From Streptomyces sp. NA04227 (GTDB lineage Bacteria > Actinomycetota > Actinomycetes > Streptomycetales > Streptomycetaceae), in NCBI RefSeq assembly GCF_013364195.1, contig NZ_CP054918.1, positions 6,623,001 through 6,687,000 of the forward strand: a stretch of 64,000 bases of DNA. The letters are read 5' to 3'. Below the pieces are notes generated by a model. It had not been told where the DNA came from and did not search any database. It saw only the letters and a program-made list of their open reading frames with translations. A program made the translations under genes and the position numbers. Positions 53,715-64,000 of this stretch are shown here, piece after piece (positions within the stretch are counted from its first letter, which is position 1; each line of letters begins with the position of its first letter).

Positions 53715-56700
53715 ATGACCCACGACTCCTACGACACCCATGACGACAGGACGCTGGACTATCTCAAGCGTCTCTCGGCCGAGTTGGGCAGGACGCGCGA
53801 GCGTCTCCGGCTCGCCGAGGCGGCGAGCCGGGAGCCGGTCGCGCTGGTGTCGATGGCGTGCCGTTTCCCCGGGGGTGTCACCTCGCCCGAGGACCTGTGG
53901 CGCTTGGTCGCCTCGGGGGAGGACGGGGTCGGCGCGCTTCCCGGGGACCGGGGCTGGGACGTCGAGGGTCTCTATCACCCGGACCCCGACCGGGTGGGCG
54001 CCTGCTATGCGCGCGAGGGCGGATTCGTCGACGACATCGCGTCGTTCGACGCGGCCCTGTTCGAGATCAGCCCGCGTGACGCACTGGTGATGGACCCGCA
54101 GCAGCGGCTCCTCCTGGAGGTTTCCTGGGAGACGTTCGAGCGGGCGGGCCTCGCGCCGGCCGCGGTGCGCGGCAGCCGGACCGGGGTCTTCACCGGGATG
54201 ATGGGGCAGGACTACACGGCGCGGCTGCCCGGCACACTCTCGGAGCACGAGGGCCGCCTTGAGACCGGACGCGCGGCGAGCGTCGCCTCGGGACGGGTCG
54301 CCTACACCTTCGGACTCGAAGGCCCGGCGGTCACCCTCGACACGGCCTGCTCCTCGTCCCTGGTGGCACTTCACCTCGCCGTACAGGCACTGCGGAACCG
54401 CGAGTGCGACCTCGCCCTGGCCGGTGGGGTCACTCTGATGTCGACCCCGGCCACGCTTCTGGAGTTCAGCAGGCAGCGTGTGCTGTCACCGGACGGCCGG
54501 TGCAAGGCGTTCGCGGGCCGGGCCGACGGCACCGGGCTCGCCGAGGGCGTGGGAGTCGTCCTGGTGGAGCGGCTCGCGGACGCGCGGCGGCACGGGCATC
54601 CCGTACTGGCCGTCGTCCGTGGCAGTGCCGTCAACCAGGACGGCGCCTCGAACGGACTCACCGCGCCCAACGGCCCCTCGCAGCAGCGTGTGATCCGCGC
54701 GGCTCTCGCGGGCGCCGGACTCACGGGGGCCGACGTCGACGCGGTGGAGGCGCACGGAACGGGGACACGCCTCGGCGACCCCATCGAGGCACAGGCGATC
54801 CTCGCGACGTACGGGCAGGACCGTGCCCCGGAACGGCCGCTGTGGCTCGGGTCGTTGAAGTCGAACATCGGCCACACCCAGGCCGCCGCGGGCATCGCGG
54901 GCGTCATGAAGACGGTCATGGCGCTGCGGCACGGGCTGCTGCCTCGGACCCTGCACATCGACACCCCCACCCCGCACGTCGACTGGTCCGCGGACACCGT
55001 GAACCTCCTGACCACGTCCCGGCCTTGGCCGGACACCGGTCGCCCCCGGCGGGCGGGGGTCTCGTCGTTCGGCATCAGCGGTACGAACGCGCACGTCATC
55101 CTCGAAGCCGCCGACGAGGCACAGGAGAGCGACACCCGAGCCGAGACGGGTCCGACCGGGACGGCCGCGACCGAGACGGCTCCGACCGAGACGGCTCCGA
55201 CCGGGACGGCAGATCAGGAGGCGGGCACCGCTGGCGTTCCCGTGCCATGGGTGCTGTCCGCGGGGAGCGCCGAGGCGCTGCGTGCGCAGGCGGCCCGGTT
55301 GCGGGAGCACGTGACGGCGCATGCCGGCCTGCGCGCGGTCGACGTGGCCCACGCACTGGCGACCACGCGTGCGCCGCTGACGCACCGGGCCGTCGTGGTG
55401 GGCCGCCACCCCGGCGAACTTCTGGACGGAGTCTCGGCGCTGGCCGACGGCCGACCCCGCGCGAACCTCGTCGAGGGCGTGGCAGGCGACCCGGGCCGGA
55501 CGGTCTTCGTGTTCCCGGGCCAGGGCTCCCAGTGGGCCGGTATGGCCGTGGCGCTCTGGAACTCGTCCCCCGTCTTCCGCGAGCGGATGCGGGACTGTGC
55601 GACAGCCCTGGACCCGTACGTCGACTGGTCGCTGTGCGACGTGGTGCTCGGTCGCGCCGACGACGCCGTGAAGGACCGTGCCGACCGCGTCGATGTCGTC
55701 CAGCCGGTGCTGTGGGCCGTACTGGTGTCCCTTGCGGAGCTGTGGCGTTCGTACGGTGTCGAACCGGCCGCTGTGGTCGGGCACTCGCAGGGTGAGATCG
55801 CCGCGGCATGCGTCGCGGGCTCGCTGTCGCTCGACGACGGTGCCCGGATCGTGGCCCTGCGGTCCCGGTTGATCGCCGAGCAGCTGACCGGGGCGGGTGG
55901 CATGGTCTCCGTGACGGCCCCGGTGGCCGAAATCCGCACACGCCTCGCGGAGTTCGCGGGACGGCTCTCGCTCGCCGCCGTGAACGGCCCTTCCTCCGTT
56001 GTGCTTTCCGGAGATCCGCGGGCGCTCGACGAGTTGATGGGGAGCTGCGAGCGGGAGGGCGTACGGGCCCGGCGTATCGCGGTGGACTACGCGTCGCACT
56101 CGCCACAGGTGGAACTGCTGCGCACGGAACTCCGCGAGCAGTTGGCCGGGATCCGCCCCCGCGCGGGCGAGCTGCCGCTGTACTCGACGGTCACGGGCAA
56201 CGTGGTGGCGGGCGAGCAGCTGACGGCCGAGTACTGGTATCAGAACCTGCGGCGCACGGTCCGGCTGTCGGACGTGGTGGACCGTCTCGCCACCACCGGA
56301 CACGGCACGTTCGTGGAGTGCAGCCCGCACCCCGTGCTCGCCCTCGGCCTGACCGAGACCCTCGGCCACTTGGGCCGGGACGCGCTCGTGACGGGCACAC
56401 TGCACCGCGACGACGGTGGACTCGACCGCTTCCTCCTCTCCCTGGGCGAGGTGCACGCGGGCGGCCGGTCTCCCGACTGGGAGAAGGTCTTCGCCGGGGC
56501 CGACGTCCGCCGCGTGGCGCTGCCCACGTACGCGTTCGAGCGGCAGCGCTACTGGCTCGATGCCACCCCGCCCGCCGGTGACGTCGGTTCGGTCGGGCTG
56601 AGCCCGCTGGACCACCCCTGGTGGGGCGCGGTCGCCGACCTTCCCGACTCGGGCGGAGTTCTTCTCACCGGGCGGCTGTCCCGGGACACGCACTCCTGGC

Positions 56701-59700
56701 TGGGCGACCACGCGGTCGACGACCTCGTCCTGTTGCCGGGAACGGCCTTTCTGGAACTGGCCGTTCGGGCCGCCGAGCAGGTCGGCTGCGCTGAGGTGGC
56801 GGAACTGACCCTGGAGGCGCCGCTCGTTCTGCCTCCCCGCGGCGGGGTTCAGTTGCGCGCCGTGGTCGGCCCCGCCGACACGGCGGGGAGCCGCCCGATC
56901 ACCTTCCACGCACGGTCCGAGGCCGCGCCGGAGGCGCCGTGGACCAGGCAGGCCGCCGGAACACTGGCCGGGAGGAGCGCCCGGCACGGCGGCGCGGTCC
57001 TGGACGCATGGCCGCCGCCCGGTGCCGAACCCCTGCCCGTGGAGGGGACGTACGAGGATCTGGCGGCGCAGTCGCTGCGGTACGGACCCGCGTTCCGGGG
57101 CCTGCGGGCCGCCTGGCAGCAAGGGGAGGAGATCTTCGCCGAGGTCGTGCTCCCGGAGGACGGCGCCACCGACGGATTCGTGGTGCACCCGGCGCTCCTG
57201 GATGCCGCGATGCATGCGGCGGCCGTCGGCCGGGCCGCGACGGGCGCGGTGGGGGAGACGGCGGCGGACGCCGACCCGGGACCCCGCCTTCCCTTCTCGT
57301 GGTCCGGCGTGCGGATCCACGCGGTCGGCGCCAACCGGCTGCGGGTACGGATCAGTTCGGCGGGCCCCGACGCGGTCGCCCTGGAGGCCGCCGACGCGAC
57401 CGGAGCACCTGTGGTCTCCGTTGAGTCGCTCGCCCTGCGGCCGGTGGCACTCGACCGTCTCCGGTCCGCGCCTGCCGGGCCGACGGACTCGCTGTTCGCC
57501 GTCGACTGGGTACGGGCGGCGGGAGCAGGGGCGTTCGGACCGCCGAGGGCGGGTGCGGCCGTCGGGCAGCCGGAGTCGTGGGCGGTGGTCGGGGAAGCAG
57601 GCGTGCTTGCTCGGGCGCTCGAAGCGAGCGGTGTTCAGGTGCGCCGGGAGGCGGACTTGGCGGCGGTGACCGCGGCACCTGAGGTGCCGGACGCGGTACT
57701 TGTGGCGCTGCCGACGCCCCCACCCGGCGCGGACGAATTGCTTCCCGCCGCCACTCGGGACGCTGTCGTCGCAGCGCTGGCGTTGATTCAGGAGTGGATC
57801 GGCGACGAACGGGCCGCATCCGCCCGCCTCGTGGTGGTGACCCGGGGCGCCGTCGCGGTGCGCGACGACGAGAGGGCCGATCCGGCCCTCGCCGCGGTCT
57901 GGGGTCTGCTGCGCTCGGCGCAGGCGGAGAACCCGGACCGGGTGGTCCTGGTCGACTGGGACGGTACGGAGCCCTCGGCCCAAGCCCTGCCTGCCGTCGT
58001 CGCCGACGAGGGCGCGGAGCCGCAGGTGGCGCTGCGGTCGGGGGAGGCTCTGGTTCCCAGGCTCGGGCGGGTGTCCGCTCTGGGGGGCCACCGGGATCCC
58101 GGGCCCAAGGCGCCCGCGAGTTCGGTCAGCCTGTCCAACCTGCCTACGCAGGCCAACCAGTCCAACCAGCCCAACGAATCCAACCAGCCCCTCGCGATCA
58201 GCCCGTCTGGCTCGCCCTCTCCACCAATCGGCTCACCTGCACCATTGGGAGAGGGCCCGGACACCGTCCTCGCCACCGGCGCCTTCCACGGCTCCGATGC
58301 CTTCCACAGCGACGGCACAGTCCTGGTCACCGGTGCCTCCGGCGTCCTCGGCCGTGCCGTGACCCGTCATCTCGTAGAGGCACGTGGCGTGCGGCGCCTG
58401 TTGCTGGTGAGCCGCCGTGGGGCCGAGGCACCCGAAGCCGCCGAACTGGGCGCGGAATTGGCCGACTTGGGTGTGTCGGTGCGCTGGGAGGCCTGCGATG
58501 CGGGGGACCGCGCGGCCCTCGCGGAGGTCCTCGCGCGGGTTCCGGCCGAGCATCCGCTGCGCGGTGTGGTGCACGCGGGCGGGGTGCTGGACGACGGGAT
58601 CATTGCGTCGCTTTCGCCCGAGCGGATCGACACGGTGTTCCGGCCGAAGGTCGACGCGGTGGTCAACCTGCACGTACTCACCCGGGACTTGGACCTCTCC
58701 GCGTTCGTCGTGTTCTCCTCGGGCGCGGGCGTGTTCGGCGCCGCGGGGCAGGGCGGTTACGCGGCGGCGAACGCCTTCCTCGACGCGTTCGTCGGCGTCC
58801 GACGCTCGATGGGGCTGCCCGCGCTCTCGCTGGCCTGGGGGTTGTGGGCCGAGACCAGCGCGATGACCGGGCGGATGTCGGAGTCGGACCGTGACCGGAT
58901 GAGCCGCGCCGGGGTGACAGGGCTGACCGCGCGGGAGGGCGTCGCCCTGTTCGACGCGGGCCTCGCTTCGGGACGGTCCGTGGTCGTCCCCGCCCGTCTG
59001 GACCTCGCGGCCGTACGTGCCAGGTCCGGGACCGACGGAGTCCCCGCGCTGCTGCGGGGGCTGGTGCGGCCACCGGCGCGGCGGGCGGCGGTGGGTACCG
59101 ACGGGGACTCCGCACTGGGACGCGAGCTCGCCGACCTCGACCCGAGGGACCGGGCCGCGCGAGTCCTGGACATTGTGCGGGCCCAGGCCTCGGCCGTCCT
59201 GGGACACGCGGACGAGACGGTGGTCGAACCCGGGCGTGCGTTCAAGGAGTTGGGCTTCGACTCGCTCACGGCGGTGGAGCTGCGCAACCGCCTGACGCGG
59301 CTGACCGGGCTCCGGCTGCCGGCCACTCTCGTCTTCGACCGTCCGACGCCGCAGGCACTCGCCGAGTACGTACTCGAGCGGCTGACCGGGCAGGACTCGC
59401 GCAGCCGCGTACCGTCGGCCCCGGCGGTACGCGGCACGACCGGGGCCGACGAGCCGATCGCGGTCGTGGGCATGGCCTGCCGGTTCCCGGGCGGCATCGG
59501 TTCGCCGGAGGACCTGTGGGACCTGGTCGACCGGGGTGCCGACGCGATCTCCGGCTTCCCCACCGACCGCGGCTGGTCGCTCGGCACCGGCGCCTTCGCG
59601 GCGGAAGGCGGGTTCCTGCGGGACGTCGCGCAGTTCGACCCCGAGTTCTTCGGCATCAGCCCGCGCGAGGCGGTGGCGATGGACCCGCAGCAGCGGCTCC

Positions 59701-62700
59701 TGCTCGAGATCTCCTGGGAGGCGCTGGAGCGCGCGGGCCTCGATCCGGGGGCGCTGCGCGGCAGCCGCACCGGGGTGTTCGCCGGGCTGATGTACCACGA
59801 CTACACCGCGCGGCTCGGGACGATCACGGACGACGAGGCCGGGTATCTCGGCACGGGCGGGTCCGGCAGTGTCGCCACCGGCCGCATCGCGTACACCTTC
59901 GGGTTCGAGGGCCCGGCCGTCACGGTGGACACCGCCTGTTCGTCGTCGCTGGTGGCGCTGCACCTGGCCGCGCGGGCACTGCGCGCCGGTGACTGCGACC
60001 TCGCGCTCGCGGGCGGGGTCACCGTGATGTGCTCGCCGAACGCCTTCACCGAGTTCAGCAGGCAGGGCGCGCTGGCCGCCGACGCCCGCTGCAAGCCGTT
60101 CGCGGCCGCCGCGGACGGCACGGTGTGGGGTGAGGGCGCCGGTGTGCTCCTCGTCGAGCGCCTGTCGGACGCGGTGCGCGACGGGCATCGCGTACTCGCC
60201 GTCGTACGGGGCTCCGCGGTCAACCAGGACGGGGCGAGCAACGGACTGACCGCCCCCAACGGCCCTGCTCAGGAACGGGTGATCACCCAGGCCCTGGCCG
60301 GGGCCCGGCTCGCGGCGTCCGACGTGGACGTGGTCGAGGCGCACGGCACGGGCACCACGTTGGGCGATCCGATCGAGGCGCAGGCGCTCCTCGCGACGTA
60401 CGGCAGGGGGCGCCCCGCGGACCGGCCGCTGTGGCTGGGCTCCGTCAAGTCGAACCTGGGGCATCCGCAGGCGGCGGCGGGCGTCGCGGGCGTCATCAAG
60501 ATGGTGATGGCGCTGCGACGGGGCGTGCTGCCCCGGACACTGCACGTGGACGCGCCGTCGCCGCACGTCGACTGGTCCGCCGGCGCGGTGGAGCTGCTGA
60601 CCGAAGCACGCCCCTGGCCGGTGGCGGGGCGGCCCCGGCGGGCCGCGGTCTCGTCGTTCGGCATCAGCGGCACCAACGCACACGTCGTACTGGAGCAGGC
60701 TCCGGCGGCTTCGGCCAGCGACGGTTCGCGAACGCCGCAACCCGAGGGCCGAGACGCAGAGGCCGAAGTGACCGACAGGCCAGTGCCGTTGACCCTCTCG
60801 GCCAGGAGCGAGCTCGCGCTGCGGGCGGGCGCGGCGAGGCTCCGTGAGCACCTGGCCGCCGACCCGGAACTCGACCCCGTCGATCTGGCCCACTCGCTGC
60901 TGACGACGCGGGCCGCGCTGGAACACCGGGCCGTGGTCCTGGGAGGAAGCCGCGAAGCACTGCTCTCCGCCCTGTCCGCCGTCGCGGAGGGAGGGGAGAG
61001 CTCTGCCGTCGTCAGGGGAGGGGCAGGCGATCCCGGTAGGACGGTTTTCGTGTTTCCCGGCCAGGGGGCCCAATGGGCGGGAATGGCCGCGGAGTTGTGG
61101 GACGCCGAGCCGGTGTTCCGGGACCGTTTGACCGAGTGTGCCGACGCTCTCGCGCCGTACACCGACTGGCCCGTGCTCGACGTCGTACGGGGCCGGGCCG
61201 CGGAAGTCGACCCGGAACGGGTCGACGTGGTGCAGCCCGCGCTGTGGGCGGTGATGGTCTCCCTTGCGGAGCTGTGGCGTTCGTACGGTGTCGAACCCGC
61301 CGCCGTGGTGGGGCACTCGCAGGGGGAGATCGCCGCGGCCTGTGTCGCGGGCGGCCTGTCCCTGGACGACGGCGCGCGTGTGGTCGCCTTGCGCAGCCGG
61401 GCCCTGACCGCGATCGCGGGACACGGCGGGATGGTCTCGCTGGCGACGACGTCGGCCGAGGCCGAGGAACTGGCGACGGACTGGGGCGGGCGTATCTCCC
61501 TCGCGGCGGTCAACGGGCCCGCGTCGGTGGTGGTTTCGGGTGACGCGGCCGCGCTGGACGAACTCCTCGCCCGCTGCGAGCGAACCGGACTCTGGGCGCG
61601 CCGGATCCCGGTGGACTACGCCTCGCACTCGCCGCACGTGGCAGCGGTACGCGAACAGATCCTTCGCGACCTCGCGCCGATCCGCCCCCGGCCGGGCCGT
61701 ATCGCCTTCGTGTCGACGCTGACCGGGGCGGTCCATGACACGGCCGGGCTCGACGGCGCGTACTGGTACCGGAACCTCCGGGAACCCGTCCAATTCGAGC
61801 CCGCCGTACGGGAGTTGCTCACCCAGGGGTTCGGTGTCCTCGTCGAGACCAGTCCCCACCCGATGCTCACCATGGGCCTGCGGGAGGTCCTGGAGGAGCG
61901 CCCCGGACGAGCGGGCGTGGCCGTGGCCTCACTGCGCCGCGAACAGGGCGGAGCCGAACGCTTCCTGACGTCGGTCGCCGAGGCGTATGTGCGCGGTGTC
62001 GCCGTCGACTGGTCCCGGGCCTGGTCGGGCCGGGCGCCACGCGTCGTGGACCTGCCGACCTATCCTTTCCAACGCCGCAGGTTCTGGCTCGACGCACCCT
62101 CCGGCGCCGGTGATGTGGCCGCGGCGGGCCTCGGCCGTCCGGACCATCCGCTGCTCGGCGCGCGTGTCGAACTCGCCGACTCCACGGAGACCGTTTTCAC
62201 CGCCCGTTGGTCCCTGGACACGCATCCGTGGCTCGCCGACCACGCCGTCGGCGACACCGTGGTGGCGCCGGGCACCGCCTTCCTGGAACTGGCGGCCCTG
62301 GCCGGAGCCGAGACCGGCTGCCCGCACATTCACGAGCTGATCCAGGAAACGCCGCTGGTCCTGGCCGACGGCGGGGCCGTGCGACTCCAGGTGCGGGTCG
62401 GTCCTCCGGACGAGGAGGGCACCCGGCCCGTCGGCTTCCACACATGCCCCGAGGACGCGCCCGCCCACGACTCCTGGACATGCCACGCCCGCGGCTCGCT
62501 CACCGCCGCGGAGCCCTCGGCGCCGCCCGCGCTCGACGGCACCTGGCCGCCGGTGGGGGCGGTCCCCGTCGATCTGACCGACTTCTACGAACGGCTCGGC
62601 GAGATCGGCCTCACCTACGGGCCCGTGTTCCAAGGCCTGCGGACCGCTTGGCGGTTGGGGGACGAGATCTTCGCGGAAGCGGCACTCCCCGACGAGTCGC

Positions 62701-64000
62701 GTGCCGAGGCGGGCCGCTACCTGGCCCATCCCGCGCTGCTCGACGCGGCCCTGCACTCCTGCCTGCTCCGCGCCCTGGGCGACGACCCCGAGCGGGCGGC
62801 GATGCCCTTCGCCTGGAACGACGTCGCCTTCCACGGGGCGTGCGGTCCCGCGGTGCGCGTCCGGGTGTCCGCCGGGGCGTCCAGGGATGTGTCGGTGGTG
62901 GTGGCGGACGCCGACGGTACGTGCGCCGTGACCGTACGCTCGCTCGCGGCCCGCCCGGTCTCCGCCGCGCAGTTGCGCGCTGCGGGCGACCACCGCGACT
63001 CCTTGTTCCGGGTCACTTGGACAGCCGTACCTGCCGCGTCTGGCGCGGCTGTTGCTCCCGCCGCGCCCCCCGTGCCCGCTGCGTCCGGGACGGGGCCCGG
63101 CACTTGGGCGTTGCTCGGTGACGACGACCTCGGTCTGCCCCAGGACGTACGGCGCTTCCCCGATCTGTCGGCATTTCGCACGGCGATCGGTTCCGGCGTC
63201 CCGGAACCGGATGTCGTCCTCGTGGCACTCGGTACGGACCCGTACGACGGGGGCGACGGGAGCGATGAAGCGGCGCGCGCCCGGGAGTTGACCTGTCGGG
63301 CCTTGGGCCTGCTCCAGGGCTGGCTCGCCGAGGAGCCGGGCGGCACGGCACGGCTCGTCGTGGTCACTCGTGGCGCCCTCGCCACCTCGGACCGGGAGCC
63401 GCCCGGCGACCCGTCCGCCGCCGCGCTCTGGGGTCTGGTGCGCTCGGCCCAGGCGGAGGACCCCGGCCGGTTCGTGCTCGCCGACCTCGACGGCCACCCT
63501 GCGTCCGTCGCCGCGCTCGCCGAAGCCCTGACCACCGATGAGCCCCAACTCGCCCTCCGCGAGGGCCGGATCATGGTGCCCCGTCTGGAACGCGCGGCCT
63601 TGAACCCGGCGAGCCCGGTGAGCCCGGAGGCGCCGACGGACGACGACACCGCCCCGGCGTGGGACCCCGGGGGCACGGTGCTTGTGACCGGAGCCTCCGG
63701 AACCCTGGGGCGTGCAGTGGTCCGGCATCTGGTCGACGCGCACGGTGTACGCCGGCTGCTGCTCGTGGGCCGGAGCGGCGGCGACACCGGCGAAGCCCGG
63801 CTCCTCTCCGCCGAACTGCTCGCGCACGGCGCCGAGGTGACGTGGGCGGCGTGCGACATCGGCGACCGTGAGGCGGTGGCCGGGCTGCTGAAGTCGGTGC
63901 CCGCCGATCACCCGCTCACCGCCGTGGTGCACGCGGCCGGGATCCTGGACGACGCATTGGTGCCCGCGCTGACGCCGGAGGCGGTCGACCGGGTCTTCGG
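53715..64000 (+). CDS. Type I PKS, two visible methylmalonyl modules KS-AT-DH-KR-ACP | KS-AT-DH-KR (3' end missing)
   Basis: At least 3428 residues, open to the right edge. An N-terminal docking coil ([18 protein letters not shown]) precedes module 1: KS (from 40; Cys212), AT (Ser691; YASH at 792-795), DH (His999; LLDAAMH), KR (TGASGVLG near 1539; LDD; Tyr1682) and ACP (Ser1850 in GFDSL). Module 2: KS (from 1912; Cys2075), AT (Ser2535; YASH at 2635-2638), DH (His2843; LLDAALH) and KR (TGASGTLG near 3325; LDD), cut before its catalytic Tyr. Both ATs predict methylmalonyl-CoA and neither module has ER. Each would add one methyl-branched double bond. No close RBS precedes the ATG, so the start is less certain than the frame. 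Confidence 0.93.
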   Translation, partial: MTHDSYDTHDDRTLDYLKRLSAELGRTRERLRLAEAASREPVALVSMACRFPGGVTSPEDLWRLVASGEDGVGALPGDRGWDVEGLYHPDPDRVGACYAREGGFVDDIASFDAALFEISPRDALVMDPQQRLLLEVSWETFERAGLAPAAVRGSRTGVFTGMMGQDYTARLPGTLSEHEGRLETGRAASVASGRVAYTFGLEGPAVTLDTACSSSLVALHLAVQALRNRECDLALAGGVTLMSTPATLLEFSRQRVLSPDGRCKAFAGRADGTGLAEGVGVVLVERLADARRHGHPVLAVVRGSAVNQDGASNGLTAPNGPSQQRVIRAALAGAGLTGADVDAVEAHGTGTRLGDPIEAQAILATYGQDRAPERPLWLGSLKSNIGHTQAAAGIAGVMKTVMALRHGLLPRTLHIDTPTPHVDWSADTVNLLTTSRPWPDTGRPRRAGVSSFGISGTNAHVILEAADEAQESDTRAETGPTGTAATETAPTETAPTGTADQEAGTAGVPVPWVLSAGSAEALRAQAARLREHVTAHAGLRAVDVAHALATTRAPLTHRAVVVGRHPGELLDGVSALADGRPRANLVEGVAGDPGRTVFVFPGQGSQWAGMAVALWNSSPVFRERMRDCATALDPYVDWSLCDVVLGRADDAVKDRADRVDVVQPVLWAVLVSLAELWRSYGVEPAAVVGHSQGEIAAACVAGSLSLDDGARIVALRSRLIAEQLTGAGGMVSVTAPVAEIRTRLAEFAGRLSLAAVNGPSSVVLSGDPRALDELMGSCEREGVRARRIAVDYASHSPQVELLRTELREQLAGIRPRAGELPLYSTVTGNVVAGEQLTAEYWYQNLRRTVRLSDVVDRLATTGHGTFVECSPHPVLALGLTETLGHLGRDALVTGTLHRDDGGLDRFLLSLGEVHAGGRSPDWEKVFAGADVRRVALPTYAFERQRYWLDATPPAGDVGSVGLSPLDHPWWGAVADLPDSGGVLLTGRLSRDTHSWLGDHAVDDLVLLPGTAFLELAVRAAEQVGCAEVAELTLEAPLVLPPRGGVQLRAVVGPADTAGSRPITFHARSEAAPEAPWTRQAAGTLAGRSARHGGAVLDAWPPPGAEPLPVEGTYEDLAAQSLRYGPAFRGLRAAWQQGEEIFAEVVLPEDGATDGFVVHPALLDAAMHAAAVGRAATGAVGETAADADPGPRLPFSWSGVRIHAVGANRLRVRISSAGPDAVALEAADATGAPVVSVESLALRPVALDRLRSAPAGPTDSLFAVDWVRAAGAGAFGPPRAGAAVGQPESWAVVGEAGVLARALEASGVQVRREADLAAVTAAPEVPDAVLVALPTPPPGADELLPAATRDAVVAALALIQEWIGDERAASARLVVVTRGAVAVRDDERADPALAAVWGLLRSAQAENPDRVVLVDWDGTEPSAQALPAVVADEGAEPQVALRSGEALVPRLGRVSALGGHRDPGPKAPASSVSLSNLPTQANQSNQPNESNQPLAISPSGSPSPPIGSPAPLGEGPDTVLATGAFHGSDAFHSDGTVLVTGASGVLGRAVTRHLVEARGVRRLLLVSRRGAEAPEAAELGAELADLGVSVRWEACDAGDRAALAEVLARVPAEHPLRGVVHAGGVLDDGIIASLSPERIDTVFRPKVDAVVNLHVLTRDLDLSAFVVFSSGAGVFGAAGQGGYAAANAFLDAFVGVRRSMGLPALSLAWGLWAETSAMTGRMSESDRDRMSRAGVTGLTAREGVALFDAGLASGRSVVVPARLDLAAVRARSGTDGVPALLRGLVRPPARRAAVGTDGDSALGRELADLDPRDRAARVLDIVRAQASAVLGHADETVVEPGRAFKELGFDSLTAVELRNRLTRLTGLRLPATLVFDRPTPQALAEYVLERLTGQDSRSRVPSAPAVRGTTGADEPIAVVGMACRFPGGIGSPEDLWDLVDRGADAISGFPTDRGWSLGTGAFAAEGGFLRDVAQFDPEFFGISPREAVAMDPQQRLLLEISWEALERAGLDPGALRGSRTGVFAGLMYHDYTARLGTITDDEAGYLGTGGSGSVATGRIAYTFGFEGPAVTVDTACSSSLVALHLAARALRAGDCDLALAGGVTVMCSPNAFTEFSRQGALAADARCKPFAAAADGTVWGEGAGVLLVERLSDAVRDGHRVLAVVRGSAVNQDGASNGLTAPNGPAQERVITQALAGARLAASDVDVVEAHGTGTTLGDPIEAQALLATYGRGRPADRPLWLGSVKSNLGHPQAAAGVAGVIKMVMALRRGVLPRTLHVDAPSPHVDWSAGAVELLTEARPWPVAGRPRRAAVSSFGISGTNAHVVLEQAPAASASDGSRTPQPEGRDAEAEVTDRPVPLTLSARSELALRAGAARLREHLAADPELDPVDLAHSLLTTRAALEHRAVVLGGSREALLSALSAVAEGGESSAVVRGGAGDPGRTVFVFPGQGAQWAGMAAELWDAEPVFRDRLTECADALAPYTDWPVLDVVRGRAAEVDPERVDVVQPALWAVMVSLAELWRSYGVEPAAVVGHSQGEIAAACVAGGLSLDDGARVVALRSRALTAIAGHGGMVSLATTSAEAEELATDWGGRISLAAVNGPASVVVSGDAAALDELLARCERTGLWARRIPVDYASHSPHVAAVREQILRDLAPIRPRPGRIAFVSTLTGAVHDTAGLDGAYWYRNLREPVQFEPAVRELLTQGFGVLVETSPHPMLTMGLREVLEERPGRAGVAVASLRREQGGAERFLTSVAEAYVRGVAVDWSRAWSGRAPRVVDLPTYPFQRRRFWLDAPSGAGDVAAAGLGRPDHPLLGARVELADSTETVFTARWSLDTHPWLADHAVGDTVVAPGTAFLELAALAGAETGCPHIHELIQETPLVLADGGAVRLQVRVGPPDEEGTRPVGFHTCPEDAPAHDSWTCHARGSLTAAEPSAPPALDGTWPPVGAVPVDLTDFYERLGEIGLTYGPVFQGLRTAWRLGDEIFAEAALPDESRAEAGRYLAHPALLDAALHSCLLRALGDDPERAAMPFAWNDVAFHGACGPAVRVRVSAGASRDVSVVVADADGTCAVTVRSLAARPVSAAQLRAAGDHRDSLFRVTWTAVPAASGAAVAPAAPPVPAASGTGPGTWALLGDDDLGLPQDVRRFPDLSAFRTAIGSGVPEPDVVLVALGTDPYDGGDGSDEAARARELTCRALGLLQGWLAEEPGGTARLVVVTRGALATSDREPPGDPSAAALWGLVRSAQAEDPGRFVLADLDGHPASVAALAEALTTDEPQLALREGRIMVPRLERAALNPASPVSPEAPTDDDTAPAWDPGGTVLVTGASGTLGRAVVRHLVDAHGVRRLLLVGRSGGDTGEARLLSAELLAHGAEVTWAACDIGDREAVAGLLKSVPADHPLTAVVHAAGILDDALVPALTPEAVDRVF
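55141..55215. repeat. 15-bp tandem repeat in the KS-AT linker of the second PKS
   Basis: Five units of 15 bp (four close, the fifth partly diverged) follow the pattern CCGAGACGGCTCCGA and encode T-E/G-T-A-P repeats in a linker between folded domains. Confidence 0.85.
58153..58188. repeat. 9-bp tandem repeat in the KR-region linker of the second PKS
   Basis: Four 9-bp units (CCAACCAGT, CCAACCAGC, CCAACGAAT, CCAACCAGC) encode an Asn/Gln/Ser-rich tract ([11 protein letters not shown]) just before the KR cofactor motif, unlike the Ala/Pro-rich linkers elsewhere in these PKSs. Confidence 0.8.

Noticed and set aside
57480..58320. Possible enoylreductase between DH and KR in module 1 of the second PKS
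   Set aside because: The segment is the structural half of the KR ([17 protein letters not shown] and similar). The ER cofactor motif is absent; the same is true of module 2.
54486..61859. Very long minus-strand open frames opposite the second PKS (over 1000 codons each)
   Set aside because: The plus frame shows complete KS, AT, DH, KR and ACP motifs; the minus frames are shadows with no motifs.

Overview
The window is high-GC DNA from an actinomycete, almost certainly a Streptomyces. The evidence is the codon bias, a SARP regulator carrying a rare TTA codon, a SpoIIE-type PP2C phosphatase with PAS/GAF sensors, DUF4232 and DUF4328 proteins, and modular type I polyketide synthase (PKS) genes. 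I see no tRNA or rRNA gene, CRISPR array, transposase or replication origin.

Region 1 (1-7770) is ordinary chromosome. It holds the 3' end of an ornithine cyclodeaminase/mu-crystallin family gene, an SDR dehydrogenase, and a [3Fe-4S] ferredoxin with its FAD reductase, of the kind that feeds electrons to a cytochrome P450. An IclR regulator faces them across a shared terminator. A multi-sensor PP2C phosphatase and a PAP2 membrane phosphatase follow.

Region 2 (7864-35743, all minus strand) is a Wzx/Wzy-type exopolysaccharide operon of 21 tightly packed genes. No gap exceeds 82 bp and most junctions are stop/start overlaps. Reading from the promoter-proximal end, it encodes a priming glycosylphosphotransferase, a nucleotide-sugar 6-dehydrogenase, a glycosyltransferase, two Wzz-like proteins, an asparagine-synthase-like amidotransferase, a two-domain dehydrogenase, a heparinase II/III protein, a beta-helix lipoprotein and the Wzy polymerase. 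A second glycosyltransferase leads into a modified-sugar block: C-methyltransferase, glucose-1-phosphate cytidylyltransferase, PIG-L deacetylase, epimerase/dehydratase and DUF4910 protein. Wzx flippase, a GT2 enzyme, a pyruvyltransferase, an RfbC-like epimerase and a PLP aminotransferase complete the operon. The likely product is an acidic heteropolysaccharide with a branched CDP-activated sugar, possibly with uronamides and pyruvate ketals.

Region 3 (35744-39760) holds a long non-coding promoter region, a DUF4232 protein, a NodB polysaccharide deacetylase, a DUF4328 membrane protein and another long AT-richer intergenic region.

Region 4 (39761 to the right edge) is a biosynthetic cluster with the gene order of the aureothin/neoaureothin (spectinabilin) family: SARP, acyl-CoA ligase, AurF-type p-aminobenzoate N-oxygenase, one-module PKS, aminodeoxychorismate synthase, cytochrome P450, then a multimodular PKS cut by the right edge. 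PabAB makes the p-aminobenzoate precursor, AurF oxidises it to p-nitrobenzoate, the ligase activates it, and the PKSs extend it with methylmalonyl units. The second PKS opens with two methylmalonyl/DH/KR modules without an enoylreductase, which fits the longer neoaureothin polyene better than aureothin. Two sets of three CAAG-cored heptamers at exact 11-bp spacing, each 8 bp from a similar -10-like hexamer, lie upstream of the N-oxygenase and the P450. They are probable binding sites for the cluster SARP, whose TTA codon would make the cluster bldA-dependent.
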